DNA of 64,000 nt, from assembly GCA_017554325.1 (NCBI GenBank), contig JAFZIP010000007.1, forward strand, positions 1 to 64,000, given 5' to 3'. The stretch comes from Bacteroidales bacterium (lineage in GTDB: Bacteria; Bacteroidota; Bacteroidia; Bacteroidales; WCHB1-69). The position numbers and the translations under genes were made by a program. Under the pieces are notes generated by a model. That model saw nothing but the letters and a program-made list of their open reading frames with translations, was not told the DNA's origin and ran no database searches. Shown in pieces: positions 26,350 to 36,538 of this stretch (positions within the stretch are counted from its first letter, which is position 1; each line of letters opens with the position of its first letter).

Positions 26350-27645
26350 CTATCTGTGGTAAAGGCTGTCCACGAATTGGAGAATCTGGTCGCATTTGCC
26401 CGTATGGGCGCGGTTGTAGAAATTGCTCAGGAAGACGATCTGGAGGCCATCGGACGGGCGGTACATCCACACGTTGTGATAGCCGTCCCACAAGCCACCG
26501 TGATAGATTACAAAGCCGCTTTTTTCTTTCTCTTCCATACGGACTCCATAACCGTAGCTCTCTTTGGGATAGATGCCATTATTCAGCTTGTTCTGAGCGC
26601 GGGTGGCCTCGTCAACCCATTCCTTGGGCAGTATCTTATGTTGGATGTAGTAGGCGTTGGTCCATTTGATGAGGTCTTCGGCAGAGGCATAGACACCCTT
26701 GTCGCCGAGGATGCCGTTGAGCCGGTCGTACTGGGCCAGCGCGCCGCTTCGCCAGTGTCCCCGTGTTACAGGCACTTTCGACATGCACGCCATGGGGTAG
26801 GCAATCACGTACTCCTGCCCCTTCTCTGCCGGATCATGCTGCAGCAAGTCCACAGGAGATATGCCTACAATCTCCGTGAAGAAGCGTGTGTTCTCCATGC
26901 CGGCTGGTTCCCACAGGTTGGTGCGCACGTAATGCTCAAACGAATCGCCGGTCACGTCGGATACGATGGCGGCCAGCAGGGCGTAGTTGGTGTTCACGTA
27001 CTTGAAGCCGGCGCCACGCACGAACATGCGCGGGAAACGCTGCTGCCCCAGCACCTGGACCAACTGGTCGTTGTCAATGAAAAACGTGGTGTCGTAAATG
27101 TTGAAATCAAAGGTGAAGTACTCCGGAATGCCGGAAGTGTGGGTTAGCAGTTGCTTGATGGTGACGTTTTTGTACGGGATGCTGGGGAAGAAACGACATA
27201 ATGAGTCCGTGAGCTTGATCTTGCCTTCATAGCACAGCTTCAATATGGCTGCGGCGGTAAACTGCTTGGATACGGAAGCCAGGTCGAACAGCGTGTTCAT
27301 CGTCATCCGGTTGTCTTCGCGCTTGCGCAGTCGGGCAAGGTCGTTGTAGGTGAGGGTGTCGTAACCCGTGGCCTCGCGGAACAGTTGCAGGTAACCGCAG
27401 GCTCTCTCCAGCAGGATGGTGTCGTGCCGCGCAATGATCAACGTGCCGTTCAGCCGGTTGCAAGTGCTGTCAATGTAGTGCGCCAGTTCCCGCACAAACG
27501 GGGACGTGCTGTCTGCCCGGACAATCGGATTGTCCCGCCGGCACTGCTTGTCCCTGACCGCATTGGCCTTGGTACAGCCCATAGCCATCAAGCCCATCAA
27601 GCTCACCAAAACCGCCAGAAACAACCAGCTAACCAATCTTCTCAT
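26350..27645 (-). CDS. Serine hydrolase lipoprotein, class C beta-lactamase/PBP4-like fold
   Basis: A 431-residue protein with a lipobox (GLMAMGC, Cys24). The catalytic SxxK is S124-V-S-K127 (DLASVSKQFTAAAI) and the YxN motif is Y216-V-N218 (YVNTNYALL); LLTHTSGIPEY is also typical. It belongs to the beta-lactamase family of peptidases and esterases that includes D-aminopeptidases and EstB-like enzymes. Being membrane-anchored without other resistance genes, it more probably acts on peptide or ester bonds than on antibiotics. A repeat array separates it from rho. Confidence 0.88.
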   Translation of the reverse strand: MRRLVSWLFLAVLVSLMGLMAMGCTKANAVRDKQCRRDNPIVRADSTSPFVRELAHYIDSTCNRLNGTLIIARHDTILLERACGYLQLFREATGYDTLTYNDLARLRKREDNRMTMNTLFDLASVSKQFTAAAILKLCYEGKIKLTDSLCRFFPSIPYKNVTIKQLLTHTSGIPEYFTFDFNIYDTTFFIDNDQLVQVLGQQRFPRMFVRGAGFKYVNTNYALLAAIVSDVTGDSFEHYVRTNLWEPAGMENTRFFTEIVGISPVDLLQHDPAEKGQEYVIAYPMACMSKVPVTRGHWRSGALAQYDRLNGILGDKGVYASAEDLIKWTNAYYIQHKILPKEWVDEATRAQNKLNNGIYPKESYGYGVRMEEKEKSGFVIYHGGLWDGYHNVWMYRPSDGLQIVFLSNFYNRAHTGKCDQILQFVDSLYHR

Positions 27646-27700
27646 AATCTCCTAATCTCCTAATCTTCTAATCTCCTAATCTCCTAATCTCTCATCTCCC
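27643..27700. repeat. GGAGATTA tandem array
   Basis: Plus strand reads CTAATCTCCTAATCTTCTAA and similar units; on the RNA-sense (minus) strand this is about seven near-copies of GGAGATTA. It fills the gap between the rho stop and the serine hydrolase start. Because the repeated GGAG would sit directly before the hydrolase ATG, it could also mimic ribosome-binding sequence. Third member of the family at 5921 and 19012. Confidence 0.8.
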
Positions 27701-29476
27701 CTAGCTATTCATCGCACTCAAAAACTCCTCATTGTCCTTCGTATCCTCCATATTCTCCTTGATAAAGGTCATGGCTTCGATAGTGGTCATGTCGGCAATG
27801 TGGTTGCGCAGGATCCAGACTTTCTGGAGGGTGGCAGGCGACTGCAGGAGGTCGTCGCGGCGCGTGCTGGAGGCCACGAGGTCAACAGCCGGATAGATGC
27901 GCTTGTTGGAGAGCTTGCGGTCTAGTTGCAACTCCATGTTTCCGGTACCCTTGAACTCCTCGAAGATCACCTCGTCCATGCGGGATCCAGTGTCGATGAG
28001 GGCGGTGGAGATAATGGTGAGTGAACCGCCGTTTTCCACGTTACGGGCGGCGCCGAAGAAGCGTTTGGGCTTTTGCAAAGCGTTGGCTTCCACGCCGCCG
28101 GAAAGCACCTTGCCGGATGCCGGTGCGATGGTGTTGAACGCACGCGCCAGACGCGTGATGGAGTCCAACAGGATGCACACGTCATGGCCGCATTCCACCA
28201 TGCGTTTGGCTTTTTCCAGTACCATGTTGGCAATTTTCACGTGTCGCTCGGCGGGTTCGTCGAAGGTGGAAGAGATAACCTCCGCATTCACGCTGCGCTG
28301 CATGTCTGTGACCTCCTCGGGACGCTCGTCAATGAGCAGCACGATAAGGTAGATTTCCGGATGGTTGTACGCGATGGCGTTGGCCACATCTTTCAGCAAT
28401 ACCGTCTTACCCGTTTTGGGCTGGGCCACGATTAAGCCGCGCTGGCCTTTGCCGATGGGCGCGAACAGGTCGATGACGCGCGTGGAGATGTTGCAGCCCG
28501 GATGACCCGTCAGGTTGATTTTTTCGTCCGGGAACATCGGCGTAAGGTAGTCGAACGGAATACGGTCGCGGATATCCTCGGGATTGCAGCCGTTGATCTT
28601 CTCCACCTTCGTCAGCGGGAAGTATTTCTCACCGGCTTTCGGCGGACGGATCTGGCCATATATGGTGTCGCCGTTCTTCAAGCCGAACAGCTTGATCTGC
28701 GACATGGAAACGTAAATGTCGTCGGGAGAGGTGAGGTAGTTGTAGTCGGAGGAACGCAGGAAACCGCAGTTGTCGCTGGTGATTTCCAATACGCCTTCGG
28801 CGGATACCGCACCGTCGTATTGCGAGTCGGCCAGTATGCGCATCTGCTCTTCAAGGAATAGCTCTTCTTGGGTCTTGGCAGGTGCGGGTGGGGTAGTGGC
28901 CTTCTGCTCGGCAGGCTTGGATTGATTATCGGGTTTATTATGTTTGTCTTGCTTTTTCTGCTTGAAATTGCCTTTTGGATTGTTGTTCTCGTGGTTGGCT
29001 GGCTTGGATTCTTGCTCCGTGGCCTCGGTTTTTTCCACGGCTTCTTCTTTTACCTCCGTTTCATTGGGCTCTACAACAGGGGCGACCTCCGGCAAGGGGT
29101 TCTTTCTGGGACGACCGCGTTTTTTCTTGACGGGAACTTCGGGCTCAGCCACTAAACTTTGATCTGTTCTTGCCTCTTGCTGGACATTCTCCACGGGAGC
29201 GGCTGCGGGTTCCTCTGTTTTTTTCTTGCGACCGCGTTTGGGTTTCTCGGCAGGCGCAATGGGATTGGCCATCATCACCACTTCCTCTTGTACGGAAGGG
29301 GGTGTGACAACCTCGTTCACCGGCTGCTCGTGACGCTCTTTGATGAACACCACAGGTTTCTTTTCCGGCAATACTACTTTTTCAGTGACTTTGTTTTGGT
29401 TTGAAGAGCCTGCGGGTATAGGTTTTGCAGTACTAATTCTTCGTCTCTTAGGTCTATTTTCAACGGACTCTGACAT
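27701..29476 (-). CDS. rho: Transcription termination factor Rho with long N-terminal insert
   Basis: A 591-residue Rho. Residues 1 to about 205 are a low-complexity, charged extension rich in Lys, Glu, Pro and Asn with two AT-hook-like motifs ([20 protein letters not shown]). The core follows: RNA-binding CSD ([20 protein letters not shown]), Walker [23 protein letters not shown], Walker [14 protein letters not shown], and the C-terminal [19 protein letters not shown]. Rho is the hexameric RNA helicase that ends transcription. N-terminal extensions are known in Bacteroidota and can promote condensation or bind RNA; function of this one is inferred. It has its own promoter about 100 bases upstream, hence a long leader. 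Confidence 0.96.
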   Translation of the reverse strand: MSESVENRPKRRRISTAKPIPAGSSNQNKVTEKVVLPEKKPVVFIKERHEQPVNEVVTPPSVQEEVVMMANPIAPAEKPKRGRKKKTEEPAAAPVENVQQEARTDQSLVAEPEVPVKKKRGRPRKNPLPEVAPVVEPNETEVKEEAVEKTEATEQESKPANHENNNPKGNFKQKKQDKHNKPDNQSKPAEQKATTPPAPAKTQEELFLEEQMRILADSQYDGAVSAEGVLEITSDNCGFLRSSDYNYLTSPDDIYVSMSQIKLFGLKNGDTIYGQIRPPKAGEKYFPLTKVEKINGCNPEDIRDRIPFDYLTPMFPDEKINLTGHPGCNISTRVIDLFAPIGKGQRGLIVAQPKTGKTVLLKDVANAIAYNHPEIYLIVLLIDERPEEVTDMQRSVNAEVISSTFDEPAERHVKIANMVLEKAKRMVECGHDVCILLDSITRLARAFNTIAPASGKVLSGGVEANALQKPKRFFGAARNVENGGSLTIISTALIDTGSRMDEVIFEEFKGTGNMELQLDRKLSNKRIYPAVDLVASSTRRDDLLQSPATLQKVWILRNHIADMTTIEAMTFIKENMEDTKDNEEFLSAMNS

Positions 29477-29573
29477 TGTTTTAAGAATTTGTAGAATAGG
29501 ATTTTCTTGCTATATGTGGAGAAACACCCGAAGAGGATAAGGACAGGTTGTTGTTCCTCCTGCAAAAGACGCG

Positions 29574-29581
29574 CAAAGATA
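29574..29581 (-). promoter_or_regulatory. -7 element TATCTTTG for rho, long leader
   Basis: Reverse-strand TATCTTTG fits TAnnTTTG. The distance to the rho ATG (29476) implies a leader of about 90 nt, longer than most in this window, which leaves room for the autoregulation known for rho in other bacteria. No clear stem-loop was identified in it. Confidence 0.6.
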
Positions 29582-29605
29582 CATTTTTTTTTAAAAGTTT
29601 GGAAT

Positions 29606-29640
29606 AAAAAAAAATGGCTGCGTTTCCGCAGCCATTTTTC
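29606..29640 (-). terminator. Rho-independent terminator of the 2171-residue protein gene
   Basis: Arms ATGGCTGCG (29614-29622) and CGCAGCCAT (29627-29635) with loop TTTC, flanked by A-run and T-run, so it can act in both directions. It lies 19 bp past the stop of the giant gene. Confidence 0.9.
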
Positions 29641-29658
29641 GTATATGGAGTATTTATA

Positions 29659-32600
29659 TTACTCGTTTTTTATTTTCTCTTTCACGCAACGGACGCTGAA
29701 AGCGTGGTTCGGTGAGCTATCCAAAATCTGCCACATGTAGCAGTTACAGTCAGCCATGAAGGTTCTGGGTTGTGCGCTACCAGTAAGGTCGGCACTCCAG
29801 AAGTAGGCGTTACCGAGGATGTTCTCGAAACGTGCTCTATCGCTGTTGTAAGCGCCGCCCGGCAGGATGGAGAAGTTGGTGCTGTTGTTACCACCGCCAT
29901 CCAACCAGTATTCGCGAGCACGGAGTTCGTTCATGTCAATACCTTCCATGGTGAGGTAGTGTTCAGGAGCAGGCATGAACCAACCCTCAGGGCAGATACC
30001 TTCCACGTGGCCGAACTCGTTGACGGTCGGCATGGTGTTGGAACCTTCAGCTATGCCCATGCAGGAGTACCAGGAGTAGAGACGACCGAAAGTGTTGGCT
30101 GTGTTTTCAGTGTTCGGGAACTCGTTGCTTACATAGACCATTGCCTTGGCTACCGGTGTGCCGTCTGCATAGTTCTGAGTCTTCAGATTCTCACGCATCC
30201 AGCAGTTCCAGCCCATTCTCACAGTGTGGTATTCATTGCCGTCAACGTCGGTGACGTAGAAATGATCCTCGTCGCCGCAAGGAGGAAGTTCGAAGGTGAG
30301 AACCTGCTCTTTGCTGTGGGTGTTGCCGCACATATCCACAACGTCCCATATAATGGTGGCGCTCAAGTCCGTGATGCTGTTGACAGGAATCTTGTTGCCT
30401 GTAATGCCGCGGATAATGATGGTATCGATATGAACCTCAGGTACAACTTCACCATTGTGCATCAGGTCGGGTTTTTGCACCGAATCGATAAGTATAAAGT
30501 TGTCACCATAGTTGAGCACATAGTGGCTTTCATTGAGACGCAGGGTGTCTGCTTCGAATTTATAGACCACAATGTCCATGGAATCCACTGTTGTACAACC
30601 GTTCTGGTTGACCATGATGTAATGACGTGCGGAATGTTTGGCTTCTTCTGCCACGTAGTTCAGCGTGTCCTCATTGCCCAGAACGTAATCTTTGGTGTAC
30701 CACTTGATGCGGTCTTCCTCATTAATCTGGAAGAAGTTGCAACCGGTGGTATCTACCACAAACTGCATATCGGCGCCCTCGCACACCGTGTCTTTGCCGA
30801 TGGTCTGCTGGAAGGTCGGTACTCTACGAACCGTGATGGAACCGTCTTTTCTTACGTTGGCCTGAGAACAACGGGAGTCAGGATTAGCCACAATTCTGTA
30901 GCCGGCGAAACCACCTTCAGACATACGTCCAGTGATTTTGATGGTATCTACTTGATTGCCGGTGGTTTTGGTGTCTGTCAAACCCTCGTGGTCGGTCAGC
31001 CAAGTGAAGTTGTAGCTGGTGGCGTTTGCAATGAGCAACTCATTGTTGACCGTATCGTGACCGCAAATACCCATGTTGAGTTCACCTTGGGTGATGGTGA
31101 TGGTCGGGTTCTTCACCACTTCCACGTTGAACGGACCCCATACAGAGTCACACATGGTGGTCTGTTCCACTGCCACGATCTTATAGATGGAAGATTGAGT
31201 CGGGGTTTTGGTAAGGGTGGTGCTACCTTCAAAAGCGGTAGTGTCATTGGCGGTTTCATCCACCACATAGAACTTGAAGTAGTTGTCATCGCCCTGGCAG
31301 GTGAAGGTCACGTCGTTGCCTTCGCATACGTAGGTCTCGTTGCAGTACTGTGCATAGCCATCCAATTGTGCACGTACTGGACGGTCACCCAAAATCATCA
31401 CGTTATCTACGGTGATGTAGCTGGGCAGATATTTGGAACCTGAGAATGTACCACAAGATTGTGTGCTACCTGGATTACCGCCAATGAATTCAACTTTCAA
31501 ATAGACCACCTCATGATCGAGTGTGTTGGCTGTGGAGAAATTCAAAGTTTGAGAGGCCCAATTGGTTGAAGTGATGTTGGCAGTACCAATAGTGTTGTAA
31601 TTGTCTGTTTCGTTGAATTTGTACGAATATCTCACTTGGTTGAAAGCCTGAGCATTGTTGGTGGAAGCATTCTCACGCTTATAATCAAACATTAATCTCA
31701 GATTTTCGTAATCGTACGGATTCAATTTAATCTCGAAGTAAGCACCACTAAAATCATCATAAGAAGCTGAAATACGATAACCACTGCATCCACTTGCCAA
31801 GTTAGGCCAGCGTAAAGCTCCGTTGTTCGAAGATCCGGAATAGCAATAGTCGCTTGATGGTGCTTTACCTGTAACAGTTGCAAATGGAGGTACATTAGAG
31901 GCTCCCTCCACCATGAATGAACTTCCCTCCGTCTTTGCACCGCAGGCAGGAACATAATTTGTGATACCATTATCCATGGGCCATGCAGCCAGTATGACAT
32001 CATCTTCATCAACAAGCGTCTGGCGGACACTGCTCGTGATTAACGTAAGACGGTAAATACTGTCGCAGCCCGTAGAACATTTCCACGTTGGGTCTGAGGT
32101 GTAATAGGTAATACCCTCTTCCGTGGGGGTGATGTCAAAACCGTACATGTTGTATGTCTCACCCAAACAGATATGGGCCACCACAGTGGTATCAAATGCC
32201 TTGAGTACATCCAAAATTAAGGTAATAACACTGTCGCATTGATTCTCGGTGGTGGGAATACTCAATTGACAAGTATGAGTGCCGGGGGTACGCATCTCTT
32301 CAGCAGTAGGCGTAACAATGAACATACCGTCCACATATTGGCAGTCATCGGTAAATGTGATGTTGGAAACATGATCTATCTCGTTGGAACAAACATAACC
32401 GTGACGGACAAGGTCCAAACGATAAGCTGGTACAATACCATGAACATTTAACGTTGCAGACTGTCCGCAAGGATCGCTACCTACGCTAACTTTATATTGA
32501 TAATCACCCGCTTGAACCTCGTTATCTACTAAGACATTGGATGTTTCATCCAAAACTGTACTTGTACCACCTACAATTCTCTCCCATTTGTACACGATGG

Positions 32601-35600
32601 GTGTAGTGACATGAGGATTGACATTGGTGTTGGTGTAAGGAGGAGTGGCAACTAATGTGAGAGACTGGTTTGTACAAGCTTCTGTTTCACCATCTAATTC
32701 CAATTCGTTAAGCTGAGTTCCTGAGATGCAGAGGTTGTCAATCAAGAAATAATTGGTATAAGCTGATAGTCCAACGGCTTCGGATTTTTTTGCACCGCTA
32801 AAAACGAATTTCAAAAACACATTGTCGGCATTTTCTATTGCAAAGGAAGATTGCGCTGAAAGATTCACCTCATAACTACCGTAAGTTCTTTCTTGTTCTA
32901 ACAATTCAATGGATAAAATAGGCAAGTCTGTGTAGTGAGTTCCATCTACGCTGTAAGAAATCTGGACAGTGGTGAATCCATGGTCGTTACTGCTCCATGT
33001 ATCCACAAGCCCAACTTGAAAATGTGTTCTATCTACTCCATAATCAAATTTCAATTTCACATTGCCATATCCGGAAGTGCTGGTTTTTACTAAAATATTC
33101 TTTCCGTTATTCATGTTCAATGTGCCACCTAAAAGACTAGTAGTATATGTTCCGTTGATCAAGCCAAGTGAACTACCGCTTCCAGATATCAAACTTGAAC
33201 TGCTGCTTAAGTTGTCATCAGCTCTATTGGAGCCATTCCATCCGCTATAGGTAATCTGTGAGCCAGAGACAGAACCGGCAACATCAGCACTAATCGGAGA
33301 AGAAACGCTGCTGAAAGTGGTCCAGCCGGCAATCAGCGATTCGTTCTCTTCAAAACCGAACTGGTTCCACTCGTGTACGTACAGATTCAAGGTTACCACA
33401 CTGTCGCAACCGGTCACAGTCTGCAGGGTTCGGGTGTAACTGCCGCTCTCGCTGAAGCTGTAGCTATTTCCCATCTGGTCGCTAATGGTGTAACTGCCGC
33501 CGCAAATGGTTTGGTTATCAGTCACGGCATATTTAGGATTCACTTGGATGCTGCCGTCAAAGAAATTGGGGGCGGCGCAAACTGTGGTGTCATTTGGAAG
33601 CAATGCTACATGGTAGGTAAAGGTTCCGGTCTCAGTGGGGTTGCCGGCAATAGTTGTGAAACCGTTTGCGTTCGTCACCGTCACACCAGCAGGCTGGTGT
33701 GGATCAAACGTCACCTGAGGAGTACAGTCGCCGGAATGTTTGAATGAAACAGCAACCATGGCGCTGTTCTGGCAAACATCCTGATTCAGATCCAAAACGT
33801 CATTCTCAAGGCTGAGGTGGGCGGTGTAGGTGATAGTGAGCATAACAGGTACGCGGGCACCCAAACAGCCGTTGTCCGGGTTGAATTGGGCCACGTAGTA
33901 GGTGAAGACATCCTCATCGGCGAGTGATGCGGTTGGAGCTTCAATGGTATCCGTAGAAGTGGCATCTGCATACCAATATAACTCGTAACTCGGATCGGTG
34001 GTGGTCACCATGGTGGTAAAAGCCGTGTCAACGCTGTTAGGCGCAGGACATATAGGCGCATAATCGCTTACAATAGGAATAGGCAATTCAATGATGCTCA
34101 ACGTAGTAGGGCCGCTGGTGGCTTCGCAACCTTGTGCATTGCTGATTTTGGTTCTGTATTGCACATCGCCAGTTACCACGAAGTTACCGGCCGTTATCTC
34201 GTTGCCTGTGGTATTGCTGCTGTAGGTGGCTTGAGAAGCGGCTGTATCTACCCAATCAGTAGTAGCATCTCCACCAGCAGGCAGGAATTCCCAAGTGTAA
34301 GTGTAGCTGCCCACTCCACCTTGAATGGTACCAGCCTCCATCGTGACTTCACTGTTGGGGCAGATAGGTCCATTAGCGCCAATGTTGGGAGCTCCGATAG
34401 TGGGAGCGTCCACCACGGTGATGTCAGTGGTGTCTGTGGAGATTACACACTCCGGCAAACCAAAGTAGGTCAAATTCAGATAGAAATTGTAGTTGCCGTC
34501 ATAGTAGATGTTCAGACGCATCGTATCTCCATGCATGTCCGGAACTTGACTGAAATTGATGCCATCATCAGACGTCAGCCATTTAAATGTAGGATAGATA
34601 TAATCTTGGTCAATATTATCAAGTTCAAAATTGTCGCTTCCGATCACTAATTTTCCGCCTTCGCATAATTGGGTGTAGTTGGCGGAAATGGTAGGATTAT
34701 AATTGCTTAAATCAACCACGACAACGGTATCCTCGCCAGCAGAAACTACCGGTACGGCGCAGTCGGCTATCGTGACATAGCGTTTGAAAACGTAAGTGCC
34801 GGCGGCCAGGTTTTGTGCGGTGTAGGATGCGGAATTGCTGTTGTCAATAGTGGTTTCTTCGCCTCCGTCCTTGCTGAATTTCCAAATGTAGGTTACAGTA
34901 CTGGCACTGTATTCCGGTTCTGCTTCCGTTGCATTTTCAATCGTAATGGAGGCTGTTGTACAGGCGTATTGGCTGCCAGAGGTAATGGCGCCGGGAGTGT
35001 TCAAACCCCTTACCTTAACTGAATAAGTTCCTCCGGAGATCACAGTCTGGCTATTGGCGGTGATGTAACGGTGGAACTGGTAGGTGCCCATTTGGTTGAG
35101 CGTCATGTCTCCTTGGTTCAATGTGGCCGAGGTGGCATTAGGGACAGCTTGCCAATTGCCATTGTTGAAGGCGTATTCCCAAGAATAGACGACATCTCCC
35201 ACAGCTGCGGTTTCTTCCGTGACACTATAATCGCCGCAGGGGTCTATAGTTTCTGTAATGGTTGTAATGGCACCAGCGTAAGCCCAGTGTGCGTAGAGGG
35301 TAACATTGCTGGTGGAGGTGCATGGGTCATCGGCAGTCACTTGCGTGCCGCCTGTGGCCTCTGTAAACCAGCCAAGGAAAATGTAACCTTCTCCACGACT
35401 GGGAGTTGTCAGATCGTTTCCGTATGTGTTGTAATAAAGCACATCAAAAGTTTCAGCAGCAGGAGCACCTATGTAGTTCAAATCCAAAGATACGGTAAGG
35501 GTGAGAATTTCGTATGTGATGGTGATTTTGCCGTTGCCACCACTACTTCCATCGGTAGTCCCAATGTTCCAGCAGCTTCTCGCTGCACCATTACCTCCAT

Positions 35601-36174
35601 TACCAGCTCCATTAGCACCTGTGCCACCAGTACCTGCAGTGTAAGAACCTCCAACGCCTAAAGTTGGGTTAGTCACCGTACATTTTCCTCCCTGACTTCC
35701 AGAGGTGTTAGTTGTCCCTTGAGAAGCAGTTCCGCCCGCACCTCCAGATTTTTCTCCTTTGCCTGTTTGTGATTGGCCACCTTTTCCACCCCCTGCATTA
35801 GCTAATGTGGATCCGTTATAAGTAACCTTACTGTCGCCACCATTAGAGCCAGAACCTCCTCCAGTACCTACTTGAATAGTTACAGTGCGGACTGATTCTG
35901 TGGCTTTTTCAGTTGTGTTTTTGCAATAAGCACCGCCACCGCCACCAGACCCGGCTCCGTGCCTATTAGCTGATGCTGTCGCTGCGCCGCCGCCGCCACC
36001 AGCACCCCAGGCTTCGACATTTGTTATTTTCCATGTACCATCGGGCAAATTCCAAGTTTGGCTGGAAGTAAACTCCTGAGTTTTAGTCTCAGTGTTTTGG
36101 TTCTGCGCCCGTGCGACACCCGTTAGCAGGCAACACAGAATCGCAGTCAAGGTTAAGGTTAAAAAATGTTTCAT
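29659..36174 (-). CDS. Giant exported protein: Gly-rich, InlB-type repeat, Ig-like stretches, FISUMP end
   Basis: A 2171-residue protein with signal peptide (FLTLTLTAILCCLLTGVARA). Residues about 30-220 are a glycine-rich domain of the type beginning SSQTWNLPDGTWKITNVEAW, with GGGGGAA and GGAGG tracts. About 221-298 is a Listeria-Bacteroides (InlB B-type) repeat (GYIFLGWFTEATGG, VTLYAHW). The long middle has beta-rich Ig-like segments with repeated ...TYTWEF/YKWER and TTVVVVD-type strands and regularly spaced Cys. From about 1970 to the end is a Fibrobacter succinogenes paralogous (FISUMP) domain: DVDGNEYHTVRMGWNCWMR, GRLYSWYSCM, CPEGWFMPAPEHY, FWSADL, FSVRCVKE. No T9SS sorting domain ends the protein. 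Probably surface-exposed or secreted adhesin-like; function unknown. Single-gene transcript. Confidence 0.85.
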   Translation of the reverse strand: MKHFLTLTLTAILCCLLTGVARAQNQNTETKTQEFTSSQTWNLPDGTWKITNVEAWGAGGGGGAATASANRHGAGSGGGGGAYCKNTTEKATESVRTVTIQVGTGGGSGSNGGDSKVTYNGSTLANAGGGKGGQSQTGKGEKSGGAGGTASQGTTNTSGSQGGKCTVTNPTLGVGGSYTAGTGGTGANGAGNGGNGAARSCWNIGTTDGSSGGNGKITITYEILTLTVSLDLNYIGAPAAETFDVLYYNTYGNDLTTPSRGEGYIFLGWFTEATGGTQVTADDPCTSTSNVTLYAHWAYAGAITTITETIDPCGDYSVTEETAAVGDVVYSWEYAFNNGNWQAVPNATSATLNQGDMTLNQMGTYQFHRYITANSQTVISGGTYSVKVRGLNTPGAITSGSQYACTTASITIENATEAEPEYSASTVTYIWKFSKDGGEETTIDNSNSASYTAQNLAAGTYVFKRYVTIADCAVPVVSAGEDTVVVVDLSNYNPTISANYTQLCEGGKLVIGSDNFELDNIDQDYIYPTFKWLTSDDGINFSQVPDMHGDTMRLNIYYDGNYNFYLNLTYFGLPECVISTDTTDITVVDAPTIGAPNIGANGPICPNSEVTMEAGTIQGGVGSYTYTWEFLPAGGDATTDWVDTAASQATYSSNTTGNEITAGNFVVTGDVQYRTKISNAQGCEATSGPTTLSIIELPIPIVSDYAPICPAPNSVDTAFTTMVTTTDPSYELYWYADATSTDTIEAPTASLADEDVFTYYVAQFNPDNGCLGARVPVMLTITYTAHLSLENDVLDLNQDVCQNSAMVAVSFKHSGDCTPQVTFDPHQPAGVTVTNANGFTTIAGNPTETGTFTYHVALLPNDTTVCAAPNFFDGSIQVNPKYAVTDNQTICGGSYTISDQMGNSYSFSESGSYTRTLQTVTGCDSVVTLNLYVHEWNQFGFEENESLIAGWTTFSSVSSPISADVAGSVSGSQITYSGWNGSNRADDNLSSSSSLISGSGSSLGLINGTYTTSLLGGTLNMNNGKNILVKTSTSGYGNVKLKFDYGVDRTHFQVGLVDTWSSNDHGFTTVQISYSVDGTHYTDLPILSIELLEQERTYGSYEVNLSAQSSFAIENADNVFLKFVFSGAKKSEAVGLSAYTNYFLIDNLCISGTQLNELELDGETEACTNQSLTLVATPPYTNTNVNPHVTTPIVYKWERIVGGTSTVLDETSNVLVDNEVQAGDYQYKVSVGSDPCGQSATLNVHGIVPAYRLDLVRHGYVCSNEIDHVSNITFTDDCQYVDGMFIVTPTAEEMRTPGTHTCQLSIPTTENQCDSVITLILDVLKAFDTTVVAHICLGETYNMYGFDITPTEEGITYYTSDPTWKCSTGCDSIYRLTLITSSVRQTLVDEDDVILAAWPMDNGITNYVPACGAKTEGSSFMVEGASNVPPFATVTGKAPSSDYCYSGSSNNGALRWPNLASGCSGYRISASYDDFSGAYFEIKLNPYDYENLRLMFDYKRENASTNNAQAFNQVRYSYKFNETDNYNTIGTANITSTNWASQTLNFSTANTLDHEVVYLKVEFIGGNPGSTQSCGTFSGSKYLPSYITVDNVMILGDRPVRAQLDGYAQYCNETYVCEGNDVTFTCQGDDNYFKFYVVDETANDTTAFEGSTTLTKTPTQSSIYKIVAVEQTTMCDSVWGPFNVEVVKNPTITITQGELNMGICGHDTVNNELLIANATSYNFTWLTDHEGLTDTKTTGNQVDTIKITGRMSEGGFAGYRIVANPDSRCSQANVRKDGSITVRRVPTFQQTIGKDTVCEGADMQFVVDTTGCNFFQINEEDRIKWYTKDYVLGNEDTLNYVAEEAKHSARHYIMVNQNGCTTVDSMDIVVYKFEADTLRLNESHYVLNYGDNFILIDSVQKPDLMHNGEVVPEVHIDTIIIRGITGNKIPVNSITDLSATIIWDVVDMCGNTHSKEQVLTFELPPCGDEDHFYVTDVDGNEYHTVRMGWNCWMRENLKTQNYADGTPVAKAMVYVSNEFPNTENTANTFGRLYSWYSCMGIAEGSNTMPTVNEFGHVEGICPEGWFMPAPEHYLTMEGIDMNELRAREYWLDGGGNNSTNFSILPGGAYNSDRARFENILGNAYFWSADLTGSAQPRTFMADCNCYMWQILDSSPNHAFSVRCVKEKIKNE

Positions 36175-36439
36175 AGAAGTTTTAGTTTATTTATTATTTT
36201 TTTGAATTTTTATCGTATGTTTTTTTACAAATCTAACAATTAACCTGCAAAAATAGCATTTTTTTACATGAAAAACACATCTTTGTAAAATTTTTTATTT
36301 TATTATTTAATTTTCAATGAATTATAATTAATGAAGAAAGTGGATGTGAGAATTCGTATGATTGCACTTCGGAGTGCTCTGTGTGCGGAAGAATATGCCG
36401 CATGAGTGGGGAAATGTTAACCCACCAGTTGGGGACATA
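36175..36439. other. Gene-free region upstream of giant gene
   Basis: The part up to 36300 is very A/T-rich and holds the promoter of the giant gene. From 36300 to 36439 no ORF, tRNA or promoter was recognised; a small hairpin GCACT-TCGG-AGTGC lies at 36364-36377. This was presumably the original downstream flank of tRNA-Asn before the island inserted. Confidence 0.5.
36248..36255 (-). promoter_or_regulatory. -7 element TATTTTTG for giant gene
   Basis: Reverse-strand TATTTTTG in an A/T-rich region, 74 bases upstream of the start at 36174. Confidence 0.55.
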
Positions 36440-36525
36440 AAAAAAAGCACTCGTAAATTTCTTCGCAAGTGCTTCATGTTTTGCGCTCCCTCAAGGAATT
36501 GAACCTTGGACCCTCTGATTAACAG
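36440..36525 (-). repeat. Distal direct repeat (att-like): displaced 3' half of tRNA-Asn plus terminator
   Basis: 86 bp matching 37876-37961 at 84 positions (differences at 36454 and 36498). It contains the 3' half of tRNA-Asn from the anticodon loop to the discriminator base (36484-36525) and the tRNA's hairpin terminator (arms AAGCACT 36445-36451 and AGTGCTT 36468-36474). No 5' tRNA half adjoins it, so it is a remnant, not a gene. It marks the far end of the inserted island. Confidence 0.92.
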
Positions 36526-36538
36526 GCTATCGTTAAAA

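Noticed and set aside
29770..31443. Plus-strand open frame of 557 codons
   Set aside because: Antisense to the giant gene whose FISUMP and Ig-like motifs are clear; product is low in recognisable features and rich in His/Val from the complementary strand.
36484..36525. Second tRNA-Asn gene
   Set aside because: Only the 3' half is present; no acceptor 5' strand or D-arm follows, so it is the displaced remnant at the island boundary.
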